This document shows, in pieces, positions 16,011 to 24,114 of a stretch of 38,001 nt of DNA. Every line of letters starts with the position of its first letter. Position 1 is the first letter of the stretch. The stretch comes from Oligoflexia bacterium. GTDB taxonomy: Bacteria > Bdellovibrionota > Bacteriovoracia > Bacteriovoracales > Bacteriovoracaceae. The stretch spans positions 1-38,001 of the forward strand of contig JADGAM010000021.1 in assembly GCA_015232015.1 (NCBI GenBank), given 5' to 3'. Made by a program: the position numbers and the translations under genes. The notes beneath the pieces were generated by a model that saw only the letters and a program-made list of their open reading frames with translations, was not told the DNA's origin and ran no database searches.

Positions 16011-17957
16011 ATGAAATCTGAGAATAAAAACAGGCCTAAGGCCAAAACTCAATCTGAAATCAGTTCAATTAATGAAATTAGTAAAATAATCCACGACAAT
16101 GATGATAACAATGACTATGAAGAATATGATGACGATTCTAGTGACATCGGTAATGAAGACGAAGTTGAAGATGATGATACTCTTAATTTTAAAAAACTAG
16201 GTCTTTCGGCCGAATCAATCAAAGCAATTTCAGAAAAGGGATTTGAAATCCCAACTCAAATTCAAGCAGAAACCATTCCCCTCCTTTTAAAAGGTAAAAA
16301 AAATATTGTGGCCCAATCCAAGACTGGGACGGGAAAAACCGCAGCTTTTGGTCTTCCTATATTAGAAAAAATTCCACATAACTCTAAAAATATTCAAGCA
16401 TTAATTCTAGCTCCTACGCGTGAACTTGCAATTCAAGTTGCAGAAGAGATTGATTCCCTTAAGGGTGATCGTAAAATCTCTATTGCTACTGTTTACGGAG
16501 GTCAATCTATTCGCGATCAAATAAAAAGATTACGTCGAGGAGTTGACATAGTTGTTGGAACTCCTGGAAGAGTTATAGATTTTTTAGAACGAGAAGAATT
16601 AGATTTTAGTCATATCACTCATCTTGTTTTAGATGAAGCAGATGAAATGCTCAACATGGGGTTTTGGGAACAAGTAGAAGAAATTATCAAAGTATCAAAT
16701 CCTAAACGTAAGATGCTTCTTTTTTCAGCAACTATGCCTGATAGAGTATTAAGAACTATTAAAGAATACATGGGTGATTATCATCTTGTCCGTACAAAAA
16801 GCAAGGAAATGACGGTTGAACTTACTGAACAATATTTTGTTGATGTAAGACCTGATGATAAAGTTGAAGCATTATCTAGAATTATTGATATTGAAGAAGC
16901 ATTTTATGGAATAGTATTTTGCCATACGAGAGCAGATGCCGATGATTTAGGAACAAATCTAATTAATCGTGGTTATAATGCCGACATTTTACATGGAGAT
17001 ATCTCTCAATCTCAACGAGAGGTTATTTTAAAAAAATTCAGAAATAAGATTATAAATATATTAGTGGCAACAGACGTTGCTGCTCGAGGAATCGATGTAA
17101 ATGATCTAACCCACGTAATAAACTACTCTGTTCCCAAAAATGCTGATATCTATGTTCACCGAATTGGAAGAACCGGTCGTGCTGGCAAACAAGGAGTGGC
17201 CATTACTTTTGTTACCTCTAAAGAATTTAGTAAATTAAGCGGTATAAAAAGATTTTCTAAGGCAAATATTCAAAAGAAAAAAATTCCTTCACCAAAAGAT
17301 ATTGTTAATGTTAAAAAATTAAAAATCATTAAAGATGTTAGAGCACTTTATTCTGAAATGTCTGAAATAAATAATGATTTGGAAAACAAAAAACAAAATA
17401 TTGTTGTAGAAAAAGCAGAGTTAAACACTCTTAATGATTTTCAAAAAATGGCACATAAGATTCTTAAAGATGAAGAAAATTCTCATCTCATGATTGCAGC
17501 TTTATTAAAATATTCTTTCAAAGACTTGTTAGATACTACTAAATATAGTGAAATCGAAGAATTTACCTATAACAAACGTTCTTCTGTTCCTGCTTCAACT
17601 TCAACTTCACACTCTCGTTCATCTTCTAGAAGCAATTACAGCAGCGATAGTAATGATCGTGAACGTGGCCGTGGTCGTGGCAGTGATCGAGATGGCAACA
17701 GCAGCAGTAAAGATCATGTAAGATTATTTGTGGCCCTAGGGAAAAAAGATAATATAACTAAAAGCAAATTAGTTTCTACTATAAAAGAAAATACTGATGT
17801 GACAGCAAATTGTTTTTATGCAATCGAAGTCTTTGATAACTATTCTTTTGTAACTGTTTCTCCAAAGGAAGCAAAAATAATTTTAGATTTTTATAAAAAG
17901 AATAACAAGGGCAGACGACCTCTAATAGAACAGGCATCCGAAAAAAGACCACGATAA
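16011..17957 (+). CDS. DEAD-box ATP-dependent RNA helicase with DbpA-type RNA-binding domain
   Basis: 648 residues. The helicase core is complete: Q-motif GFEIPTQIQ, Walker A AQSKTGTGKT (101-110), PTRELA, TPGR, DEAD (208-211), SAT (239-241), ARGID and HRIGRTGRAG. The last ~75 residues (from VRLFVALGKKDNITKSKL) match the DbpA/CsdA RNA-recognition fold that targets structured rRNA. An acidic, Asp/Glu-rich 55-residue N-terminal tail and a Ser/Arg/Gly-rich linker (about 520-565) flank the core. Role is most likely ribosome assembly or cold-related RNA unwinding in the cytoplasm. AAGGAATACC precedes ATG 16011. It follows an ABC-F gene, so both would act on ribosomes. The gene ends 22 bases from a convergent hydrolase gene with no clear terminator between. 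Confidence 0.95.
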   Translation: MKSENKNRPKAKTQSEISSINEISKIIHDNDDNNDYEEYDDDSSDIGNEDEVEDDDTLNFKKLGLSAESIKAISEKGFEIPTQIQAETIPLLLKGKKNIVAQSKTGTGKTAAFGLPILEKIPHNSKNIQALILAPTRELAIQVAEEIDSLKGDRKISIATVYGGQSIRDQIKRLRRGVDIVVGTPGRVIDFLEREELDFSHITHLVLDEADEMLNMGFWEQVEEIIKVSNPKRKMLLFSATMPDRVLRTIKEYMGDYHLVRTKSKEMTVELTEQYFVDVRPDDKVEALSRIIDIEEAFYGIVFCHTRADADDLGTNLINRGYNADILHGDISQSQREVILKKFRNKIINILVATDVAARGIDVNDLTHVINYSVPKNADIYVHRIGRTGRAGKQGVAITFVTSKEFSKLSGIKRFSKANIQKKKIPSPKDIVNVKKLKIIKDVRALYSEMSEINNDLENKKQNIVVEKAELNTLNDFQKMAHKILKDEENSHLMIAALLKYSFKDLLDTTKYSEIEEFTYNKRSSVPASTSTSHSRSSSRSNYSSDSNDRERGRGRGSDRDGNSSSKDHVRLFVALGKKDNITKSKLVSTIKENTDVTANCFYAIEVFDNYSFVTVSPKEAKIILDFYKKNNKGRRPLIEQASEKRPR

Positions 17958-17979
17958 TATGCAACGTTAGGGTTAATTT

Positions 17980-19359
17980 TTATGGTCTGAGATAATAATC
18001 TTCAGTACTATTTGGTTCACTTTTGCGAATGAAAAGTCTTTTATTTGCATCTATTCCTAACAATAGTTGAAATATATCAGTTAAAATTGATCGTGAAGAA
18101 TATAAACCATGTCCAAGCCCTGCAATCCCTAGTGCCGGGGCATCTATTTCTCCCACATTTATTGAATCAACTCCTTCTAATTTTCCACAACCACCCATAC
18201 GACGATTTTTATTATAAATCTCTGATACAGCTATGGCATTGTCATTGTATGAACAATAAACAGTAATTCTTCCTGTAATTTGTTTTAGTGCAGGTAAGTA
18301 TTGTTCAAAATCATTAACCGGGATATCTGGAGCATTTAAAATTAATTCTCCAATGAATTTTTTGTTCCACCTTGAATTTTGGGTATAAGGGAAAGTGTTA
18401 GTAATTGTATTAGTTGTTGTATTAGTTATTGTATTAGTAATTGTGTTAGTAGTAATAAAGGCAGCTTCTTCACTCTCAAGATTATTCACAGTTTGTGCTA
18501 ATGCTGGAATCACTATTTGATGTCCCATAGAATGAACCATTAGATGAACAGTAATACCTAATTTAGAAAGTAATTTTAATAAATGTGTAAATTGTGGGAT
18601 TGAACTTATAACATTATTACGATTATTTTCATATGTCTTATTAATCATCGCGCTCTCAAACATACCTTCGGCCGCTCCCGCAGGCCAAGAAAATAAAACT
18701 ATAGGTCCTTGAAATTTTAAATCGTATGCTATCTGTGCAGTTCTAATTATTGCCTCTTCAAACTTAACATTAAAACCATGAACAAAAATTAATATATCAG
18801 TTGGACGTTGTTGTTGTGATTGGTTTAGATATAATTGAAATAAACTTTCTGTAAGTGAGTTTTGTTTTACCACTTTAAAATATTGATGAGAATTATCGCG
18901 AGGATTATCTGTAATTTCAAAATTACCTACACGATGAAATTTAGGAACGTTAATTCGACAAATTCCATATGCTAAAGATGAATTATTATTATTATTATTA
19001 TTATTACTATTGTTCGATTCAACTCCGAATGAATTATTGTTACAAGCGGAGGGGTTGTTAAGCATTTTTCTATTGGTCGCATAGACAATATCTAATGCCA
19101 TTGTTTCATCGTATGAATGTTTTATTAAATAATTTAATTCCTTTCGTAATTGTTCACTTCCAAAGCTGCGAACTACCTTCTTTGCAGAAGGAACAGTGGT
19201 TGGAGTGATAGGAGGATTTATCGATGGAATAGAAGTAGGATTATTAGAAATAGGAATAGATGTTGAACAACTATATATTAGGATCAAAGAAAAAAATGTA
19301 AAAAATGTTGCTATTAATATTCTTGTTAATTTTATTTCTAGAGATAGATAGTTTTTCAT
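17980..19359 (-). CDS. lipoprotein alpha/beta-hydrolase of the DUF900 type
   Basis: 459 residues. Type II signal peptide with lipobox IYSC (Cys31), then a Pro/Ser/Thr-rich spacer. The core matches DUF900 hydrolases: LDIVYATNRK, ILIFVHGFNVKFEEA (oxyanion HGF 194-196), AYDLKFQGPIVLFSWPAG, nucleophile Ser277 in VHSMGH, a candidate Asp in SYNDNAIAVS and His in GLGHGLYSS. It would be an outer-membrane-anchored serine hydrolase of unknown substrate. Two in-frame simple repeats interrupt it: eight-plus Asn around residue 120 and a TNTI-type tract around 305-325; both lie in positions expected to be loops. The upstream region carries a GC-rich repeat (19401-19456). Confidence 0.85.
   Translation of the reverse strand: MKNYLSLEIKLTRILIATFFTFFSLILIYSCSTSIPISNNPTSIPSINPPITPTTVPSAKKVVRSFGSEQLRKELNYLIKHSYDETMALDIVYATNRKMLNNPSACNNNSFGVESNNSNNNNNNNNSSLAYGICRINVPKFHRVGNFEITDNPRDNSHQYFKVVKQNSLTESLFQLYLNQSQQQRPTDILIFVHGFNVKFEEAIIRTAQIAYDLKFQGPIVLFSWPAGAAEGMFESAMINKTYENNRNNVISSIPQFTHLLKLLSKLGITVHLMVHSMGHQIVIPALAQTVNNLESEEAAFITTNTITNTITNTTTNTITNTFPYTQNSRWNKKFIGELILNAPDIPVNDFEQYLPALKQITGRITVYCSYNDNAIAVSEIYNKNRRMGGCGKLEGVDSINVGEIDAPALGIAGLGHGLYSSRSILTDIFQLLLGIDANKRLFIRKSEPNSTEDYYLRP
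18396..18452 (-). repeat. degenerate 12-bp tandem repeat encoding TNTI units
   Basis: Units of the form GT(A/G)TTAGT(T/A)(A/G)TT encode Thr-Asn-Thr-Ile/Thr, about five times, within the DUF900 hydrolase. Confidence 0.8.
18982..19008 (-). repeat. trinucleotide microsatellite encoding poly-Asn
   Basis: ATT repeated about nine times (AAT on the coding strand) gives a run of Asn in the DUF900 hydrolase. A one-unit slip changes length without a frameshift. Confidence 0.9.
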
Positions 19360-19400
19360 CTTTAATTAATCTTTCCTTTTTTTTAAATTAGATTGCAATT

Positions 19401-19456
19401 GAATCTGCTACGTCTGCGCGATTGCGACTTCCTGACGCGTGCGCTGACATCGCGAT
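19401..19456. repeat. short GC-rich dispersed repeat, copy B (intergenic)
   Basis: Starts GAATCTGCTACGTCTGCGCG and ends GCGCTGACATCGCGAT, matching the two ends of 10450-10487, with an extra central piece that repeats CTGACGCG. It lies 42 bases upstream of the hydrolase start and before a possible promoter of the rightward beta-barrel gene. GC content is strikingly higher than the flanks. Confidence 0.6.
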
Positions 19457-19460
19457 CCTA

Positions 19461-19489
19461 TTGACAATGTTTCGTCCCTGGCCGAAAAT
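19461..19489 (+). promoter_or_regulatory. candidate promoter for the beta-barrel gene
   Basis: A consensus TTGACA (19461-19466) is followed after 17 bases by GAAAAT (19484-19489), four of six matches to TATAAT. It would start a leader of about 55 bases ahead of ATG 19552. Confidence 0.35.
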
Positions 19490-19551
19490 GCTTTCATAGG
19501 AAATAAAGTGTATATTGCGTTTATTAGAATGACAATATCATTAATTATTAC

Positions 19552-20364
19552 ATGCATCCAGCATACACATTGTATATAAACTATATGAAGCTTTTTGAAA
19601 AATTTTTAAAATTTACACTTATATTTGTATTTATATCTATATCTTTAGTTTGCTGTTTCCTCTATGTTAACGACGAAAATCATTGCTTTGGATTTAGTAT
19701 TAATAATAAAATTTTAGATATCAATGCCGTTGGTGGTTTGCCTCAATTACTTGGAGGTGAAGTAGCATTTGTAGGAGTTCCTTATTTAGTCTTTGGTGTT
19801 GGTTATGGATATTATCCTATTAATAGTTATTTACAAAAACATATAACCATAAAAAACATTGCTCTTGGAACCGACTTCGAAATCATTCCCTCTCAAGAAT
19901 ACACATTAAATACTTACTCTGGTTTTATTAGATTATTTCCTTTTAACAGTAACAATAGTGGATTCTTTATACAATTAGGATATGCTCCCTGGAAATTGAA
20001 CGCAAAACTACAAGGAGATCTTTATAGTAAAAAGTTAAAAAAAAAATTGTTTGATGATATCATAACAGGAAGAGGTGAATTAGAAGAAAAAATTTTTGCA
20101 TTTACTATCGGTCATCAATTACTTTTTTCAAATGGTATATTTATTATTGGAGGAGTGGGTATTTCTAAATTAGAAAGGCCTGATTATACACTCGAAATAC
20201 AAGGTAATTACCTTACTTATATGCTCATGATACCATCATTAAAAACTGAATACGAAAATGCTAAGGCAGAGGTGCAAGGGCAAGTTGATAAAAAGATTGA
20301 TGAATTTTATATTAAATATAAATACATCCCTTCAGCTTTCTTGGGAATCGGGTTTAGATTTTAG
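19552..20364 (+). CDS. outer-membrane beta-barrel-like protein
   Basis: 270 residues from ATG 19552; an in-frame ATG at 19585 (MKLFEKFLKFTLIFVFISIS) would give a more ordinary signal peptide. Neither start has a clear ribosome-binding site, so the start is open. After the hydrophobic N-terminus, strands with Gly and aromatic alternation follow (VAFVGVPYLVFGVGYGYYPI, YSGFIRLFPF, GFFIQLGYAPW, FAFTIGHQLLFSNGIFIIGG), and the protein ends SAFLGIGFRF with the C-terminal Phe of BAM substrates. The 215-245 segment is charged and helical (a likely loop or plug). No family is recognised. It is convergent with the S1-domain gene. Confidence 0.65.
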   Translation: MHPAYTLYINYMKLFEKFLKFTLIFVFISISLVCCFLYVNDENHCFGFSINNKILDINAVGGLPQLLGGEVAFVGVPYLVFGVGYGYYPINSYLQKHITIKNIALGTDFEIIPSQEYTLNTYSGFIRLFPFNSNNSGFFIQLGYAPWKLNAKLQGDLYSKKLKKKLFDDIITGRGELEEKIFAFTIGHQLLFSNGIFIIGGVGISKLERPDYTLEIQGNYLTYMLMIPSLKTEYENAKAEVQGQVDKKIDEFYIKYKYIPSAFLGIGFRF

Positions 20365-20415
20365 ACTTTTGATTTGTGATTTTTGATTTGTTACTTTTTA
20401 TTGACTTCTACTACT

Positions 20416-22140
20416 TTACTTATCTCTTAATTTGATATTTTTAAATTTATCTGCAAGTTTTGCTTGAAGACCTGAACCTGTGTTTGTGTTGGCATTTTTT
20501 GAATTTAAATTTGAATTTGAAGAAGATCCTGAGGCTGAGGCATTTACATGTTTCTTCCACTCATCTTTATTTGGATCTGGAGGCACATCCAAGGCAATAC
20601 GTCTTCCTTCTGTATCAATTTCTGCAATCTGTAACGTTATTTGATCATCAATTTTAAATTTATCATAGTGAAAGTCAGGAAGAGAATCTAAAACTTCAGT
20701 GGCAGTTGCTCTTGATTTAGGAAGAAGTCCAATAATACCTTCCTCTAATTCCACAAAAATCCCATACAGCTCTCTACGAACAACTTTACCAGTAACTATA
20801 GTTCCGACTGGAAATTTATGAGGAACAAGGACCCAAGGGTCTTCGCCTGCATCTTTTAATGATAAAAGAATTCGTTTCGTATCAGTTGTAATTTCCTTAA
20901 TCTTAACTGTAATTCGCTCACCCTCTTTTATTAGATCATCAGAGCGAACAACTCTTTTTGTATGACTCATTTCAGAGAGAGGAATTAATCCTTCTATTCC
21001 AGGGGCCAATTCAACAAAAGCACCAAACTTCAAACAACGAATAACTTTTCCTGCAACAACTTGACCTTCTTTAAAATTTTGAGAGATATTTGTCCAAGGT
21101 TCTTCAGTTGCCTGTTTCATGGATAAAGAAATTTTTAATCGACCTTCTTTTTGCTCAACCTTTAATATCTTTGTTACTACCTCTTGACCAATGGTAAGCA
21201 CATCGTGAGGATTATTTATTCGAGACCAACTTAGCTCTGAAATATGTAAAAGTCCCTCAATCCCGGGAGCGATTTCAACAAATGCTCCGAAGACCTCAAT
21301 CTTTCTAACCTGGCCCTTTACTATTTCACCCTCTCTATTTTCTTTTATGAAGGCCTTTTCAGAGATTGATTTTTGATTTAGTAAAAGTTTTTTTCGAGAA
21401 ACTATAATATTTCTTCCACCCTCTGAAATATCAGTAACAAGAAAATCAAATTTTTGTCCAACGAAGCCATCAGCAGTTTCTACTCTGGCCAAATCTATTT
21501 GACTGATTGGACAGAATGCAATCTTTCCATGAATAGAAACACGTATACCGCCGTTACAAACTTCTGTTACTTTTCCCTCTATAGGAAGTGACATCTGGAA
21601 TGCTTCAACAATATCTTCCGCCTGACTTCTGGCCGATGGTGATGTGGATAATGAAATTCCTCTTTTTATCCTTGTTATATAAAGATCAAGGTGATCACCA
21701 ACTTTATAAGGAAAACTCCCATCATTTTTATCTAACAGCTCTCTCTTGGAAATGGTTCCATCAGCAGGTCTGCTGCCGGCCCCTCCCTTAATAGTGAAAA
21801 AAATCTCTTCATCAGTAATTGCTGCAAGTTCGCATTTAACTTTTTCTCCAAGTGATAGTTTTTTTTGAGGTGTAGAAAAAGATTCTTTAAGAAGATTAGT
21901 GAAATCACTGCTTGTTGAAGTTTCTGAGAAAGGGAGATTGTTATCTCTATCTATATCTTTCTCCTTAGTTACTTCTAAGCTAGCATCATATGACCCATCA
22001 TCAAAGTCATTGCTAAATTCTTTTAAAAAACTTTCATTTAATTTATTTTTGCTAAGTGTTTTATTTTTCATTTCATGATTATATAAAAATTTTGAAGAGC
22101 TTGGCAATCTCGCAATAGAAGATAAACATCTCTTAAACAT
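20416..22140 (-). CDS. S1-domain RNA-binding protein, ribosomal protein S1-like
   Basis: 574 residues with five S1 RNA-binding repeats at about 97-167, 185-250, 268-343, 356-430 and 442-520. Repeats 3 to 5 are the most canonical (GQVRKIEVFGAFVEIAPGIE, GKVIRCLKFGAFVELAPGIE, GKVVRRELYGIFVELEEGI). Ribosomal S1 of Gram-negatives usually has six repeats and similar length, so this is either a shortened S1 or a paralogue acting in mRNA binding. The N-terminal 95 residues are Ser/Asp/Glu-rich and not domain-like; the C-terminus ends in an Asn/Ser-rich linker and a basic patch (LADKFKNIKLRDK). ATG 22140 has no clear ribosome-binding site and ATG 22071 is an alternative. Confidence 0.85.
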   Translation of the reverse strand: MFKRCLSSIARLPSSSKFLYNHEMKNKTLSKNKLNESFLKEFSNDFDDGSYDASLEVTKEKDIDRDNNLPFSETSTSSDFTNLLKESFSTPQKKLSLGEKVKCELAAITDEEIFFTIKGGAGSRPADGTISKRELLDKNDGSFPYKVGDHLDLYITRIKRGISLSTSPSARSQAEDIVEAFQMSLPIEGKVTEVCNGGIRVSIHGKIAFCPISQIDLARVETADGFVGQKFDFLVTDISEGGRNIIVSRKKLLLNQKSISEKAFIKENREGEIVKGQVRKIEVFGAFVEIAPGIEGLLHISELSWSRINNPHDVLTIGQEVVTKILKVEQKEGRLKISLSMKQATEEPWTNISQNFKEGQVVAGKVIRCLKFGAFVELAPGIEGLIPLSEMSHTKRVVRSDDLIKEGERITVKIKEITTDTKRILLSLKDAGEDPWVLVPHKFPVGTIVTGKVVRRELYGIFVELEEGIIGLLPKSRATATEVLDSLPDFHYDKFKIDDQITLQIAEIDTEGRRIALDVPPDPNKDEWKKHVNASASGSSSNSNLNSKNANTNTGSGLQAKLADKFKNIKLRDK

Positions 22141-22275
22141 TTTTTCATTATGTATAATTTTATAAATATAACAAGAATTGATTAAAACAATGTATTCTCA
22201 TCTCCGACACTAGAAAGCTTTCCCTCTAGAAAAACTTTCATCCAAGGCCAACAATAACCAATAGGTGATCAAATA

Positions 22276-22404
22276 ATGGTTGCTCCAAAAGAGATAGTTG
22301 ATTATTTGCATTTTGATAATCTTTCTTGTGGATATCCGAATAAACCATTTATTCCATCCCTATCAAATGACGGCAATAAGAAACTCGCTTCACTGGGTCT
22401 TTAA
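22276..22404 (+). CDS. possible small protein (42 aa), unrecognised
   Basis: A short frame starting MVAPKEIVDYLHFDNLSC and ending NKKLASLGL. It is notable because AGGTGATC, an eight-base match to the complement of the 16S 3' end, sits five bases before the ATG. It lies in the 301-base gap between the S1 gene (leftward) and the second class II aldolase (convergent). The rest of the gap shows only a ten-base palindrome GAAAGCTTTC (about 22214-22223) within a short direct repeat. An in-frame stop lies 18 bases upstream of the ATG, so it is not the open end of a longer frame, but it could still be a remnant. Confidence 0.35.
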   Translation: MVAPKEIVDYLHFDNLSCGYPNKPFIPSLSNDGNKKLASLGL

Positions 22405-22441
22405 TTACCGTTTCTACTATTTGAATTGAGACGTTATTAAA

Positions 22442-23227
22442 TTAATTTTCTAATCTTTTTAATACTTCATAAACTAATTGATTAACCATCTCTTCAGTTA
22501 GTTCAGTTGAATCATTTAATTCATTTGCTGAAGATTTTTTTCTTTGCTTAGACTCAAGTAATGCATTTCTTATTCCTTTCAAACGTTCGATCTCTTGAGG
22601 AGGAAGAGGAGTCACTGATGATGAAGCTAAAGAAAGTTTCATTGATTCACTAATAATCTTTGCTGTATGCTCTAGCGATTCCAACTTTAAATATGCATCC
22701 ATCAAACTATCACCAACAGTAAGTGACCCATGTCTTGTTAAAATAATTACATCGTTGTCAATAATTGATTTTTCAATGGATTTTGGAACTGCTTCGGTGG
22801 TTGGAGTTGCGTACTCTGTAATTTTAATATTTCCTAGAGTAAAAATAGTTTCTGGTAAAATACAATCACTAAGCCTAATATTTGCAACTGAAAAGGCGGT
22901 AGTAATTGGAGGATGCGCATGAACTACTGCTTTTATATCTGAACGAAGTTCATAAACCTTAAGATGCATTTTAATTTCACTTGAAGGTTTAGAATTGAGA
23001 CTAGTTCCACCAGAAATTTTTTCTCCATTTTTATTTATTATCACCAATGCTTCTGGAGTTAACATGCCTTTGCTAACTCCACTTGGTGTAGTAACAATTG
23101 TTCCATCATCTAATAAAACACTTACGTTTCCATCATTGGCCGCTATATATCCATTTTTATACATAAGTTTGGCCACATCAACTATTTGTTTCTTTAATTC
23201 TTCTATAGTCATAATTGTCTTATTCAT
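22442..23227 (-). CDS. class II aldolase with C-terminal encapsulation peptide (BMC cargo 2)
   Basis: 261 residues, FucA/RhaD/AraD class II fold. Metal and catalytic residues are present: GNVS (33-36), TPSGVSKG, acid Glu84 (SSEIKMHL), His103 and His105 (HAHPP) and His187 (LEHTAK). It should cleave a sugar-1-phosphate such as fuculose-1-phosphate to dihydroxyacetone phosphate plus lactaldehyde; ribulose-1-phosphate (glycolaldehyde) is an alternative. After a Ser/Lys/Asn linker the last 20 residues, TEEMVNQLVYEVLKRLEN, form an amphipathic helix of the kind that targets enzymes to microcompartments. It is the last gene of the operon, 14 bases behind its paralogue. The start lies in a 14-base direct repeat that makes two candidate ATGs (23227 and 23212); neither has a strong ribosome-binding site. 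Confidence 0.88.
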   Translation of the reverse strand: MNKTIMTIEELKKQIVDVAKLMYKNGYIAANDGNVSVLLDDGTIVTTPSGVSKGMLTPEALVIINKNGEKISGGTSLNSKPSSEIKMHLKVYELRSDIKAVVHAHPPITTAFSVANIRLSDCILPETIFTLGNIKITEYATPTTEAVPKSIEKSIIDNDVIILTRHGSLTVGDSLMDAYLKLESLEHTAKIISESMKLSLASSSVTPLPPQEIERLKGIRNALLESKQRKKSSANELNDSTELTEEMVNQLVYEVLKRLEN

Positions 23228-23241
23228 AATTGTCTTAAATT

Positions 23242-24051
23242 TTATTTATTTAACATTTTTTTTATCTCTTGAGAGATAATCGTTTTTAATACATCAGCAG
23301 ATGGTAGTGATTGTGATGATGATGGAGATTGATATTGATATTGATATTGAGATTGAGCTTGAGATGAATTCATCTTAATTTTTGGTCCAAGACCTAGTTC
23401 TGCACGTTTTATAAGCAAAGATTTAATCTCGTTATCTTGCAGAGTTGTAATCTTTTTATTATCTTGTCTTGAAGACATCTCTAAATAATAATTTATCTGT
23501 GCCATATGCTCTAAAAGTTCAAGACGAAGATATGCTTGCTCAAGACTATCACCAATTGCAAGCACACCATTTCCAGACATCATAAAAACATCCGCTTCGT
23601 TTAGAGCAGTATCAACTCCTCTTAATTGCTCTTCACTACCAGGAAGTGACATAGCAACCACTGGAATATAATTGCCGATAGAAATAATTGCTTCTGCTAA
23701 GTGTGGAGTAATCGCGTTTCCCAGTAGCCCACAAGTGGTCGCAAAAGGAGGATGCGCATGAATAACTGCTTTTGCTTCTGGCCTTACCTCATATGCTTTT
23801 AAATGCAATTTTACCTCTGAAAAAGCTTTGCCATTTCCTGGTCCTGCAATTTTTTTTCCTTCTTTATCCAGAGTGATTATCCAATCATCTCTCATAAGTC
23901 CTTTACTAATTGCAGTTGGAGTGGCCAAGAAATTATCATTAAAGCGAACAGTAATGTTACCATCATGGTTCGCAACAAATCCTTTAGCATCCAGCTTATG
24001 AGAGAAATAGGTAATCTCTTTTGCTATTTGATGAAATGAAAGATCATTCAT
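23242..24051 (-). CDS. class II aldolase with C-terminal encapsulation peptide (BMC cargo 1)
   Basis: 269 residues, paralogue of the next gene. Class II signature: GNIT (31-34), TPTAISKG, Glu79 (FSEVKLHLKAYE), His98/His100 (HAHPP) and His182 (LLEHMAQ), so the zinc site and catalytic acid are intact. Between the two paralogues the middle third differs (here LAEAIISIGNYIPVVAM), suggesting a different substrate or a division of labour. Residues 228-250 are a Gln/Ser/Tyr linker written by a six-base microsatellite, and the end SADVLKTIISQEIKKMLNK is an amphipathic helix typical of encapsulation peptides. The aldehyde product would be used by the aldehyde dehydrogenase in the same shell. It could act as an epimerase-like member instead, but the compartment context favours aldol cleavage. 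Confidence 0.88.
   Translation of the reverse strand: MNDLSFHQIAKEITYFSHKLDAKGFVANHDGNITVRFNDNFLATPTAISKGLMRDDWIITLDKEGKKIAGPGNGKAFSEVKLHLKAYEVRPEAKAVIHAHPPFATTCGLLGNAITPHLAEAIISIGNYIPVVAMSLPGSEEQLRGVDTALNEADVFMMSGNGVLAIGDSLEQAYLRLELLEHMAQINYYLEMSSRQDNKKITTLQDNEIKSLLIKRAELGLGPKIKMNSSQAQSQYQYQYQSPSSSQSLPSADVLKTIISQEIKKMLNK
23327..23363 (-). repeat. six-base microsatellite in the aldolase targeting linker
   Basis: ATTGAT/ATTGAG units encode alternating Gln-Tyr and Gln-Ser residues just before the encapsulation helix of the aldolase. Confidence 0.8.
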
Positions 24052-24091
24052 AATTTTTGTTCTTGATTTTTATTTTTATTTTTATCTTAAT

Positions 24092-24111
24092 GTTTAAATT
24101 TAAATTTAAAC
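24092..24111. other. 20-bp perfect palindrome after the BMC-T gene
   Basis: GTTTAAATTTAAATTTAAAC reads the same on both strands and lies four bases past the BMC-T stop codon. As RNA it would be a weak A-U stem between cistrons, without a U-tract; it may tune expression of the aldolases rather than end transcription. Confidence 0.4.
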
Positions 24112-24114
24112 GAT

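Noticed and set aside
10139-17972. CAACGTTAGGG just after two stop codons (10139-10149 and 17962-17972), resembling integron attC core sites
   Set aside because: An 11-base match is expected many times by chance in a window this size, no long imperfect palindrome or second core site accompanies either copy, and no integrase is present.
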